64,000 nucleotides of DNA from Moritella marina ATCC 15381 (GCF_008931805.1 NZ_CP044399.1:1302001-1366000); one strand, 5' to 3'. Counted from the first letter of the stretch, positions 8,820 through 16,457 are shown. Made by a program: numbers and translations. The notes: generated by a model from the sequence alone, not told the origin.

Positions 8820-10199
8820 TTATTTATTATTTCTTGTTAATTGTGCAGGATCTAATAACTTTTCCAGCTCATGTCGAGTTAACTCGGTATTTTCTTCCGC
8901 GACGTCAATAATAGGACGTTGTTCACGATAAGCCTGTTTTGCGATTTTTGCTGCTTTAAGATAACCAATGAGCGGGTTGAGTGCCGTGACTAGAATCGGG
9001 TTTTTATGCAGTGCTTGTGTTAATTGTTGTTCTTGGACTTCAAAACCAGCTATCGCTTTGTCGGCGAGTAAGCGTGAACTTGATGTGAGTAAGTTGATAC
9101 TGCTGATGAGATTGCTGGCGATCAGCGGTAACATCACATTGAGTTCAAAGTTACCTGATTGGCCCCCGGTGGTGATTGCGGCATCATTGCCAATAACTTG
9201 CGCTGCCACCATTGCGGTTGATTCTGGGATAATCGGGTTTACTTTTCCTGGCATGATAGAAGATCCGGGCTGTAGTGCTGGTAAACTGATCTCACCTAAC
9301 CCCGCAAGTGGACCTGAATTCATCCAGCGCAGATCATTGGCTATTTTCATTAATGATACGGCGGTGGTTTTTAACTGCCCTGATAATGCGACAGCGGTGT
9401 CTTGTGTTGCCATCAAAAATGAAAAATTATCTGCTGGGCTAAAAGTGATGCCGGTTAACCCTGATAGTTTTTGATTAAAGTGGCTGGCAAATTCGGGGTG
9501 GGCATTGATCCCTGTGCCCACCGCTGTACCTCCTTGTGCGAGCTGCTGTAATTTGGGTTGTAACATTTTAATGTTATCAATGTTGGCACTGATTTGTGCA
9601 GCCCAACTGAATAAGGATTGGCTCATTCTCACCGGCATGGCATCCATCAGATGTGTGCGTCCCGTTTTGACCAGATGATTCAGGCTTAGGGCTTTGTCGA
9701 CAATGGTTTGCTGTAAATGATGTAGCGCAGGTAATAGTTGTTTGGCGACTAATATTGCGGCGCTGATGTGTATCGCACTCGGGATCACGTCATTACTGCT
9801 TTGGCCATAGTTGACGTGATCATTGGCATCAACTTTAGTCTGACTATAGATACTAGCAAGATGAGCTATCACTTCATTAGCATTCATGTTCGAACTGGTA
9901 CCAGAACCTGTTTGGTAGATATCAACAGGGAAGTGCTGCATGATGTTTTTATCTGCCTGCAATTGGCTCACGGCAGTACAGATAGCGGTAGCGATGTTTT
10001 CGGGTATCAAGCCTAATTCGAGATTGGCTTCTGCAGCTGCTGATTTAATAAGTAGCAATGACTTGATAAAATCAATCGGTAGGGGTTGACCACTCACGGG
10101 GAAGTTATCTATTGCACGTTGAGTTTGTGGGCCATAAAGCGCATTGGTAGGTACGTTGACCTCACCCATACTATCACGTTCGATTCGAGTATTAATCAT
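8820..10199 (-). CDS. fumC: class II fumarate hydratase
   Basis: Iron-independent fumarase that interconverts fumarate and malate in the TCA cycle and is typically used under oxidative stress or iron limitation. 459 aa from the ATG at 10199, preceded by GGTGAT; a GTG at 10208 and an ATG at 10205 are alternatives. Diagnostic motifs are RIERDSMGEV at the start, TGSGTSSNMNANEV (about residues 95-108), the catalytic His in TGRTHLMDA, and the fumarase/aspartase signature GSSIMPGKVNP (around residue 315). Length and motif order are normal. Three 13-bp tandem repeats lie directly upstream. Confidence 0.95.
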   Translation of the reverse strand: MINTRIERDSMGEVNVPTNALYGPQTQRAIDNFPVSGQPLPIDFIKSLLLIKSAAAEANLELGLIPENIATAICTAVSQLQADKNIMQHFPVDIYQTGSGTSSNMNANEVIAHLASIYSQTKVDANDHVNYGQSSNDVIPSAIHISAAILVAKQLLPALHHLQQTIVDKALSLNHLVKTGRTHLMDAMPVRMSQSLFSWAAQISANIDNIKMLQPKLQQLAQGGTAVGTGINAHPEFASHFNQKLSGLTGITFSPADNFSFLMATQDTAVALSGQLKTTAVSLMKIANDLRWMNSGPLAGLGEISLPALQPGSSIMPGKVNPIIPESTAMVAAQVIGNDAAITTGGQSGNFELNVMLPLIASNLISSINLLTSSSRLLADKAIAGFEVQEQQLTQALHKNPILVTALNPLIGYLKAAKIAKQAYREQRPIIDVAEENTELTRHELEKLLDPAQLTRNNK

Positions 10200-10214
10200 G
10201 TGCATCACCGCTAT

Positions 10215-10253
10215 AAAGCTATGTTATAAAGCTATGTTATAAAGTTATGTTGT
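10215..10253. repeat. three 13-bp tandem repeats upstream of fumC
   Basis: Units of AAAGCTATGTTAT at 10215-10227 and 10228-10240, and a diverged copy AAAGTTATGTTGT at 10241-10253. They lie 16-54 bp before the fumC start in its presumed 5' untranslated region. The role is unknown; copy-number slippage could alter the leader. Confidence 0.75.
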
Positions 10254-10422
10254 AAAATCAAGATATGTCATTAAATAGTATAGCGAACTATAGCTAAGAT
10301 GAAGTAGGTCGATTAAGTCTACGGAATGAGGTAAGCTGAAGTCTATTAAATATTTACCGTTGATTATGCTAAGTTAAACATGTAATTAATTTGCATAACC
10401 TCATATTAAGTAGGATAAAATA

Positions 10423-11478
10423 ATGTCATCTTTAGACGCTGATCGTTTATTACAAGATAAAACACTAAACGACGATAGCTATGTGGCCGCCGTTAAGCAG
10501 CTAAATGATTTAGGTATTGCGGGATTGATGACACTTGAAGCAATAGAATTCCAGACACTTGAAATTGAGGCTGTTTTAGCGAGTTGTCAGCAATTACAAA
10601 CATGCTATGCAGAGATTGCTAAGGGTTTACCCACGCAGTTACATACTTGTTTTAAAAACTCGGCAATCAGTGTTGAACAGCTTGCTGCATTGGTAAGCTT
10701 GATTGAGAGTGCGCCTACAGCTTCGTGGACGTTAAGAGAGGATAGCTTTAATTGTTATGAAATGGATTTTCGTTTAGCTGAATTACAACAGCAGTTGGCC
10801 ATTTTAAAACCGTTGAACAAGAAACTTGCGCCGTTTGTGAATACCAATACGCTGGAGTCGACAAATACTTTACGTTCGATTCAATGCTGTTTGGATAATG
10901 CGGGTATGTTCCGTTGGTTTTCTGCTAAATGGCGTGACGCTAAGCAACAAGCATTAAAGCTTGCTGCCCATGAGCAGTTAAAGCTGGAAGATATTCAATT
11001 GTTATTTCCTGCCATGATCAAATACGTGAATTCTCAGGAGCGCTTCGATGCTCTGTTTTTACAGGTGCCGGTCTTAGCTGCTTGCCATGAGGGCTTAAAT
11101 ACCGATGTTACGCCACTGCTGGCTGTACGTGAATGGTATAAAGATATTGACTTTGTAATGGCTGAATATTTTTTTGGCGAAAAAGGGTTGTTAGCTGGAT
11201 TGTCCGTTATTGATAAACAAAGTGCGGATGACTTGGTTGTTGAGTATCACACAAACCTACTCTCGTTAATTAATAACCTTGATAAGAAGATGAATAAACT
11301 CGGTTTAAGCTTTGTTGCTCATGAGACATTGCAACAGAGTGATGCTGATTATGCGTTAGTTGCTATTGAGTTAAAATCGATTTTGTTAGATGCATTAAGT
11401 GTATTAAAGGAAAGTGGGGTAGATGCTAATACTTGTCTATCTGAACTTATTAAAGCACCTGATTTTAATAAGAAATAG
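10423..11478 (+). CDS. unrecognised helix-rich protein
   Basis: 351 aa, soluble, almost entirely Leu/Gln/Ala-rich predicted helices with no signal peptide or transmembrane segment. The segment FRWFSAKWRDAKQQALKL (about residues 164-181) and the later LAACHEGLNTDVTPLL resemble, by eye, the central helical insertion of large SF1-type helicases (pattern: Trp/Phe-Ser-x-Arg-x-Ala-Lys, later Gly-x-x-Thr-Asp). No helicase motifs are present, so this is at most a stand-alone relative of that region. The ATG at 10423 is preceded by TAGGA. It is not operonic. Confidence 0.6.
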   Translation: MSSLDADRLLQDKTLNDDSYVAAVKQLNDLGIAGLMTLEAIEFQTLEIEAVLASCQQLQTCYAEIAKGLPTQLHTCFKNSAISVEQLAALVSLIESAPTASWTLREDSFNCYEMDFRLAELQQQLAILKPLNKKLAPFVNTNTLESTNTLRSIQCCLDNAGMFRWFSAKWRDAKQQALKLAAHEQLKLEDIQLLFPAMIKYVNSQERFDALFLQVPVLAACHEGLNTDVTPLLAVREWYKDIDFVMAEYFFGEKGLLAGLSVIDKQSADDLVVEYHTNLLSLINNLDKKMNKLGLSFVAHETLQQSDADYALVAIELKSILLDALSVLKESGVDANTCLSELIKAPDFNKK

Positions 11479-11637
11479 TATTCGAGCCTGAATGTAAGCT
11501 TTAATTAAAAATAATACTGGCTTTAAACAGTCATGACATTTTGTTAGGTCGATCGTTATAGTGGTAGGTATATCGATTGGCTTAGTAAGTTGACGTCTTG
11601 TTTAAGGGAGATGTTGCAGCTATTTTGTTTCAGGTAT

Positions 11638-11667
11638 AAAAAAACCTTGCTCAATGAGCAAGGTTTC
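11638..11667 (-). terminator. rho-independent terminator of the tRNA-Val unit
   Basis: Read on the minus strand, AACCTTGCTCA and TGAGCAAGGTT form a perfect 11-bp stem (11643-11666), followed by a run of seven T (11644 down to 11638). It lies 7 nt after the CCA end of the downstream tRNA. Confidence 0.85.
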
Positions 11668-11673
11668 ATTATT

Positions 11674-11749
11674 TGGTGCGTCCTACAAGATTTGAACTTG
11701 TGACATCTAGCATGTCGAGCTAGCGCTCTACCAACTGAGCTAAGGACGC
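11674..11749 (-). tRNA. tRNA-Val (anticodon GAC), downstream copy
   Basis: A 76-nt cloverleaf with all arms paired: acceptor GCGTCCT/AGGACGC, D stem GCTC/GAGC with GG in the loop, anticodon stem CTAGC/GCTAG, T arm ACAAG/CTTGT with loop TTCAAAT, discriminator A and an encoded CCA. The anticodon loop is TCGACAT, giving anticodon GAC (Val), but position 33 is C instead of the near-universal U. A73 plus A35-C36 fit valine identity. Confidence 0.85.
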
Positions 11750-11770
11750 GGAATTTGTACCATTAAAAAA

Positions 11771-11846
11771 TGGTGCTCGCTACAAGACTTGAACTTGTGA
11801 CATCTAGCATGTCGAGCTAGCGCTCTACCAACTGAGCTAAGCGAGC
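11771..11846 (-). tRNA. tRNA-Val (anticodon GAC), upstream copy
   Basis: 76 nt, in tandem with the other tRNA (21-nt spacer). D arm, anticodon arm and T stem are identical to it. The acceptor stem is GCTCGCT/AGCGAGC, differing at three consecutive pairs (3-70, 4-69, 5-68) that stay complementary; one T-loop base also differs. The anticodon loop is again TCGACAT with C33. CCA is encoded. Confidence 0.85.
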
Positions 11847-11876
11847 ATAATTTGGTATGTCGTTAAGACGAAGCAA

Positions 11877-11905
11877 ATACTATCCCGCATCTTTAATATC
11901 ATCAA
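11877..11905 (-). promoter_or_regulatory. predicted sigma70 promoter for the tRNA-Val pair
   Basis: Minus strand: -35 TTGATG (11905-11900), a 17-nt spacer and -10 TAGTAT (11882-11877). The predicted start is about 25-30 nt before the first tRNA. Confidence 0.5.
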
Positions 11906-11941
11906 GTCTTTTTTAAACAATATCAGTATATTGCTTTAAAA

Positions 11942-13132
11942 TTAAGCAGCTGGGGCTATATTTAAATCTTCTGCGGGGCCAAAGAATTCAAAATGCACAT
12001 TTTCAGCTGGAATTCTTAGTTTAGGCGCGAAACTGTTCATTGCTTGCATGAAAGGTTTTGGACCTAAGAAATAAAACTCTACATCACGGTCATCACCAAT
12101 TTTCTCTTCTAGCATTGCTAGATTGATGAAACCGGTTGCGTCTGGCTGACATTCTGCCGTTGCATGACTGTAAACGAAGTAAGGTTTGATGTTCGCGTTA
12201 TTCGCTGCAAGGTTTGTTACATGGTCACGGAATGCGTGAACCTTGGTGTTCATCGCCGCATGAATAAAGTGAATCGGGCGGTTTGTCGCTTTCAAGCTAT
12301 TAAGCATGCTGATTGCAGGTGTAATACCAACGCCACCAGTGACGAGAACAACGGGTTTGTTGTTGTCTTTTAGGATAAAGTCACCAGCTGGTGCTAATAC
12401 GCGTAGTGTGTCGCCCGCTTGAACACGGTTGTGTAGGTAGTTAGATACTGCACCCCCTTCTTCACGTTTTACACTGATACGTAAGAATTCTGAGTTTGGT
12501 GCATCAGATAAGCTGTATTGACGACGTGTTTCTTCGCCATCAATGTTTAATACTAGACCGATAAACTGACCCGGTGTGAATGAAGACACAGGTTGGCCAT
12601 CAGCCGGCGTGAGGTAGAATGACGTGATGTTTTCGCTCTCTGCTACTTTTGAAGTCACTTTGAACTCACGTTCGCCACGCCAGCCGCCTTCTTTTTCGGC
12701 ATTGGCTGTGTATGCCGCTTCTTCTGCTGCGATAAGTAGATCAGCAAGCTGCCAGTATGCTTGTCCCCATGCTTCAATCACAGCGTCTGTCGCTGCGTCA
12801 CCTAATACGGCTTTGATTGATTTTAACAAACACTCACCAACAATTGCGTATTGTTCTGGTAAAATATTCAAGGACACGTGCTTGTTAACAATACGATTCA
12901 CAGCAGCTTCTAATACAGATAGGTTTTCGATGTTACCTGCATAAGCAACAAGGGCGTTTGCCAGTGCTTTAGGTTGAGCGTTACCAGCTTGGTTACTTTG
13001 GTTAAAGAAACGTTTTACTTCTGGGTAATCTCTGAACATCAAAGGATAAAAATGCGCTGTAATATCATTAGCATGAACAGAAACAGCAGGGACAGTCGCT
13101 TTGATAATATCTATAGTTTGTTGCGTTAACAT
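11942..13132 (-). CDS. hmp: flavohemoprotein, nitric oxide dioxygenase
   Basis: 396 aa, the normal length. It converts NO and O2 to nitrate using NAD(P)H. The globin domain (1-140) keeps the proximal His85 and the distal Tyr29 and Gln53. The FAD-binding domain (about 155-255) has RQYSLSDAPN, and the NAD domain (about 262-390) has LVTGGVGITPAISML and ends with the HFEFFGP motif. AAGGTAG precedes the ATG. The upstream region carries a -24/-12 promoter, NorR-type operators and an FNR box, so expression is predicted to need sigma54 and NorR and to be modulated by oxygen through FNR. Confidence 0.97.
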   Translation of the reverse strand: MLTQQTIDIIKATVPAVSVHANDITAHFYPLMFRDYPEVKRFFNQSNQAGNAQPKALANALVAYAGNIENLSVLEAAVNRIVNKHVSLNILPEQYAIVGECLLKSIKAVLGDAATDAVIEAWGQAYWQLADLLIAAEEAAYTANAEKEGGWRGEREFKVTSKVAESENITSFYLTPADGQPVSSFTPGQFIGLVLNIDGEETRRQYSLSDAPNSEFLRISVKREEGGAVSNYLHNRVQAGDTLRVLAPAGDFILKDNNKPVVLVTGGVGITPAISMLNSLKATNRPIHFIHAAMNTKVHAFRDHVTNLAANNANIKPYFVYSHATAECQPDATGFINLAMLEEKIGDDRDVEFYFLGPKPFMQAMNSFAPKLRIPAENVHFEFFGPAEDLNIAPAA

Positions 13133-13176
13133 AATAGCTACCTTGTATAGGTTGGTTAATCGGTTTTTGAGAATAA

Positions 13177-13190
13177 TTGATCTACATCAA
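13177..13190 (-). promoter_or_regulatory. FNR box in the hmp leader
   Basis: A perfect TTGAT-CTAC-ATCAA palindrome. It lies between the -24/-12 promoter and the hmp start codon, about +8 to +21 relative to the predicted start. A roadblock position like this would fit anaerobic repression of hmp, as known for FNR and hmp in E. coli. Confidence 0.6.
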
Positions 13191-13208
13191 TATTTGTATT
13201 TTCAGTGT

Positions 13209-13225
13209 TGCAGTAGCCGTGCCAA
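13209..13225 (-). promoter_or_regulatory. sigma54 (-24/-12) promoter of hmp
   Basis: Minus strand reads TTGGCACGGCTACTGCA: a perfect -24 element TTGGCACG, four spacer bases, and -12 CTGCA (consensus TTGCA). GG and GC have the required spacing. The predicted start is near 13198, 66 nt before the hmp ATG. Confidence 0.75.
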
Positions 13226-13272
13226 CTTTTCAAATTGTTGATTTTATGTTATTTTTGTTTTGTAGTACTAGT

Positions 13273-13333
13273 TAAGTTGTATTTATGACAACCACTTAAG
13301 GTTGTCATAAATACAACTTAAGGTCGTTTTGAC
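13273..13333 (-). promoter_or_regulatory. NorR-type enhancer sites: three GT-N7-AC operators, two within a perfect inverted repeat
   Basis: Positions 13273-13293 and 13300-13320 form a perfect 21-bp inverted repeat with a 6-bp centre. Each arm holds one GT-N7-AC core flanked by TT/AA (13279-13289 and 13304-13314). A third core lies at 13323-13333. E. coli NorR binds three GT-N7-AC sites upstream of norVW. Here the sites lie about 80-135 bp upstream of the predicted hmp start, the usual enhancer distance for a sigma54 activator. Operator identity is inferred, not proven. Confidence 0.65.
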
Positions 13334-13458
13334 AACAATTATGGGGGTAAACAAGAATTGCATGTATAAAACCGGTTTTATTATCAAGGATGATATGGAA
13401 TTGGGGTTATGATAAATATCACCCGTAAGGGGGACAACTTAGGCATTCAAGGAAAACC

Positions 13459-13959
13459 ATGAAATTAATCATTAGAGATGTTCAAAAAGCAGATGCGCAA
13501 GGTATCATGGATATATTGAATCCAATCATTGAGGGTGGTCTTTATACCATTCTTGATTCCACATTCTCTTTGGAAGAGGAAGAGCAATTTATTCAAGACT
13601 TCCCTAAAAGAGGTGTATTTAATGTTGCTTCTAATGCAGAGAAATCAACCATCGTTGGATTCCAAAATGTAGAACCGTTTGCTACTTATACCCACGCTTT
13701 CGATCATGTCGGGATCATAGGTACCTATGTTGATGGCAGCTACAGAAGGCAAGGTATTGCATCGAGTTTGTTTAACGCCACGTTTGAACTAGCAAAATCT
13801 AAAGGTTATGAAAAGCTATTTGCTTATGTACGTGACGACAACAAAAATGCACTCGCAACGTATCTTAAGCACGGCTTTGAAGTCATTGGCGTAGCTAAAA
13901 AACACGCGAAGATCAATGGTAAATATATCGATGAAGTACTTATCGAAAAATGGTTATAA
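13459..13959 (+). CDS. GNAT family N-acetyltransferase
   Basis: 166 aa single GNAT domain. Motif A is YRRQGIASSLFNATFE (about residues 95-110), and the C-terminal part (NKNALATYLKHGFEVIGVAKKHAKINGKYIDEVLIEKWL) is typical of phosphinothricin/amino-acid N-acetyltransferase-like members. The substrate is unknown. It has a good AAGGA ribosome site. It is divergent from hmp across the operator region, so NorR could in principle act on both, though I find no well-spaced -24/-12 pair facing this gene. Confidence 0.85.
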   Translation: MKLIIRDVQKADAQGIMDILNPIIEGGLYTILDSTFSLEEEEQFIQDFPKRGVFNVASNAEKSTIVGFQNVEPFATYTHAFDHVGIIGTYVDGSYRRQGIASSLFNATFELAKSKGYEKLFAYVRDDNKNALATYLKHGFEVIGVAKKHAKINGKYIDEVLIEKWL

Positions 13960-14048
13960 ATTTGTTTTTCCCTGTTTTCTAATTGGATTATTACGTTTAG
14001 TATAGAAATTGATTCGTCATCATCAGTCAGGCATCAAGGAGGAGTTAT

Positions 14049-14507
14049 ATGCACCTAGCACAATTAAACATAGCGAAAGCAAAATACGCATTAGAAGCGC
14101 CAGAGATTAAAGAATTCGTTGATAACTTAGAACCAGTGAATAATACCGCAGAAACAAGTGACGGTTTTATTTGGCGTTTAAAAGACGAAAACGGTGACGC
14201 GACTAGTATTCAAGCGTTTTCCGATCCGAATATTATTGTCAATATGTCGGTTTGGCAGTCTCCTGATGCGCTTAAAAATTTTATGTTTAGAACGCATCAT
14301 CGAGACTTTCTACGTCGTAAAAAGGAATGGTTCGATGTAATCCCTGAAGACAGCTATGTTCTGTGGTGGGTGCCAATTGGTCATATTCCGAGTATTGAAG
14401 AAGCCGTTCACAAGTTAGAATATCTACGTGATAATGGCGACACGCCAGCTGCATTTACGTTTAAAAGTAACTTCAGTAGTGAAGAATTTATAGCGGATAA
14501 TGGATAG
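14049..14507 (+). CDS. DUF3291 family protein
   Basis: 152 aa. The order MHLAQLNIAKAKY, FIWRLKDENGDAT, NMSVWQSPDALKNFMFRTHH and WWVPIGHIPSIEEA is diagnostic of DUF3291, a dimeric alpha+beta barrel-like (monooxygenase/EthD-like) fold of unknown function. A near-perfect AGGAGG ribosome site (about 14038-14043) precedes the ATG. It lies between the GNAT gene and ygjV, with a gap that may hold its own promoter. Confidence 0.8.
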   Translation: MHLAQLNIAKAKYALEAPEIKEFVDNLEPVNNTAETSDGFIWRLKDENGDATSIQAFSDPNIIVNMSVWQSPDALKNFMFRTHHRDFLRRKKEWFDVIPEDSYVLWWVPIGHIPSIEEAVHKLEYLRDNGDTPAAFTFKSNFSSEEFIADNG

Positions 14508-14655
14508 TTTATAGAGGAGAGGGCTTAACTCGTTTGTAAATATAAGTATAGATATAGTTACTTGCTGTTAACACTAAGTATGACACTGTAGACTGTGGCT
14601 CATTAAATGGAATGATAGGTCATTATGACGATGGCTACGTTTTAGGAGAATCTCA

Positions 14656-15159
14656 GTGTCATTATTTTTTATATCCCAAGTATTAGTCGCCATCGCTATT
14701 TGCTTTGATTTGATGTCTTTTCAGTTCAAAGATCGGCAGAAAATTGTGGCCTGTTTATGCTGTGCGGGTGTACTTATTTCGAGTCATTTTATTTTACTCG
14801 AGCAATGGACTGCAGCAAGTTTGATGGTTATCGCCACGATTCGTTATTTCGTCAGTATCTTTTCGACATCCCCAAAATTAAAGTATTTGTTTGGTTCGGC
14901 ATCGTTAATTGCGACTGTGTTGACTTACTCTGGGCTGATTAGCATTTTGAGTTTTTTGGCTTCAAGCATTCAGACTGTGGCAGCGTTCAATAAAGATGAT
15001 AAGCGGTTAAGAGAATTGATGGTCGTGGGGACTAGTTTCTGGCTAGTACACAATTATTTGATCGGTTCACCAACGGCGGTGATTATGGAAGCTTTATTTA
15101 TTACGAGTAACCTAGTTGGATATTATCGTTATTATTACAAGAAAGAGCTTGTGATATAG
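14656..15159 (+). CDS. ygjV: YgjV family inner-membrane protein
   Basis: 167 aa with about five to six hydrophobic helices and only short loops. The repeat-like pattern (helix, short polar loop with FKDRQKI, helix pairs, then a W-L-V-H-N-Y-L-I-G-S near the end) matches the YgjV (Imp-YgjV) family of unknown function. GTG start at 14656 with AGGAGA 6-8 nt upstream. It converges on the flavoenzyme gene. Confidence 0.75.
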   Translation: MSLFFISQVLVAIAICFDLMSFQFKDRQKIVACLCCAGVLISSHFILLEQWTAASLMVIATIRYFVSIFSTSPKLKYLFGSASLIATVLTYSGLISILSFLASSIQTVAAFNKDDKRLRELMVVGTSFWLVHNYLIGSPTAVIMEALFITSNLVGYYRYYYKKELVI

Positions 15160-15181
15160 ACAAAGATATCGCGATTGAAGA

Positions 15182-15210
15182 CCCTGTAATTCATCGATTG
15201 ATTTACAGGG
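15182..15210. terminator. hairpin between convergent genes
   Basis: CCCTGTAA (15182-15189) pairs with TTACAGGG (15203-15210), with three further inner pairs. It has no clear T-run in either direction, so it is only a possible transcription end for ygjV and the flavoenzyme gene. Confidence 0.4.
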
Positions 15211-15224
15211 GGCTCTAAAATGGC

Positions 15225-16457
15225 TTAAGTCTTACAAATAGCAGCAACAACTTTCAATCGACGGGCAGGCTCTGCCACAAATGGATTGCTTTTATCCCAC
15301 GCGTAACCGGCTAAAATAGAACAGATCATTTGTTTTATCTTCGGGTTAGGATTGTCGTGCAAGACTACATCTTGGAATTCACCGGTATACCAACCTTCAA
15401 CATAACAACGGAATGCGTTAACACCTGTCATCAACGTATTGGCATATTCTGTTTGCCAGTCAACGACTTCATTATTGAACTGCTTCACTAACAAATCAGC
15501 TGCAAGCTCTGCTGACTTCATTGCAATCGTGACGCCTGACGAGAATACCGGATCTAAAAACTCACCCGCATTACCCAGTAAAGCAAAATTTCGATCAAAG
15601 AGTTTCGTTACGTTGGCTGAATAACCCATGATCGTGCCACAAGGGTTAGGGTAAGTAGCTTGTGAAAGTAATACTTTAAGATTGCTTTCTTCAGTTGCGA
15701 GTTGCTTTAACGCGGCAAGATGATCATCTGGGTAGTTAGCAAAAAACTCGGGTTCACCAACCACACCAAATGAACAAGTGCCGTTACTAAATGGAATTAA
15801 CCAATACCAAACTTTGCAGTCATCAGGATGTACAGAAATCAATATCTTGTTACGATCGTAGCTCTCAGCGGTAATATTATCTTCAATATGAGTAAAGATA
15901 GCGCGTCTTGGTGGTAGTGTCGAAGGTTCTTCTAGCCCGAGTAAACGCGGTAACACACGGCCAAACCCACTGGCATCAAGAATAAAATCAGCTTCTATCT
16001 CATAACTTGTTTGGTTTTCATCTAACACTGTTAATAGCGGTTTTTCTCTGCCTACATCAATATTTTTAATTTCGTGCTGATAATGGATTGTAACGCCTTG
16101 TTGCTCTGCTGTGTCTGCAAGCAGTTTATCGAATTGACTACGTTGAACTTGGAAAGTAGTGCCTTCACCTGAGGTATATTTATCAGTGAAATCAAATTCT
16201 GTATGTTGGCCATTAGCGTGAAAAGCGGCGCCATTTTTAAACTGAAATCCAGCCGCGTTAACAGCGTCAAACATATCCGCTTTTTTAAGCGATTCCATGC
16301 AAGCTGGTAATAAGCTTTCGCCGATTGAAAAGCGGGGGAATGTTGATTTTTCAATGATCGTTGCTTTGATGCCTTGCTTGTTTAGCAAGGCGGCAGCAAG
16401 TGAACCTGAAGGGCCTGCGCCGATAATAACGACGTGTGCGGGATGTGTTAATGACAC
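15225..16457 (-). CDS. FAD-dependent halogenase-like monooxygenase/oxidoreductase
   Basis: 410 aa. The N-terminal dinucleotide motif is VVIIGAGPSGS (about residues 9-19), and FPRFSIGESLLPA (40-52) is the conserved second motif of the flavin halogenase/geranylgeranyl reductase-like group. FKNGAAF places a Lys at about residue 74, where phenolic and pyrrole halogenases carry the catalytic lysine, and VWYWLIP resembles the halogenase W-x-W-x-I-P. NAGEFLDPVFSSGV is the C-terminal FAD motif. Halogenation, hydroxylation or reduction are all possible. GTG start with AAAGGA. There is no biosynthetic cluster beside it. Confidence 0.75.
   Translation of the reverse strand: MSLTHPAHVVIIGAGPSGSLAAALLNKQGIKATIIEKSTFPRFSIGESLLPACMESLKKADMFDAVNAAGFQFKNGAAFHANGQHTEFDFTDKYTSGEGTTFQVQRSQFDKLLADTAEQQGVTIHYQHEIKNIDVGREKPLLTVLDENQTSYEIEADFILDASGFGRVLPRLLGLEEPSTLPPRRAIFTHIEDNITAESYDRNKILISVHPDDCKVWYWLIPFSNGTCSFGVVGEPEFFANYPDDHLAALKQLATEESNLKVLLSQATYPNPCGTIMGYSANVTKLFDRNFALLGNAGEFLDPVFSSGVTIAMKSAELAADLLVKQFNNEVVDWQTEYANTLMTGVNAFRCYVEGWYTGEFQDVVLHDNPNPKIKQMICSILAGYAWDKSNPFVAEPARRLKVVAAICKT

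Noticed and set aside
13340-13365. sigma54 promoter facing the GNAT gene at 13459
   Set aside because: A GG run and TTGCA are present, but their spacing is about 2 bp too long for a -24/-12 promoter.
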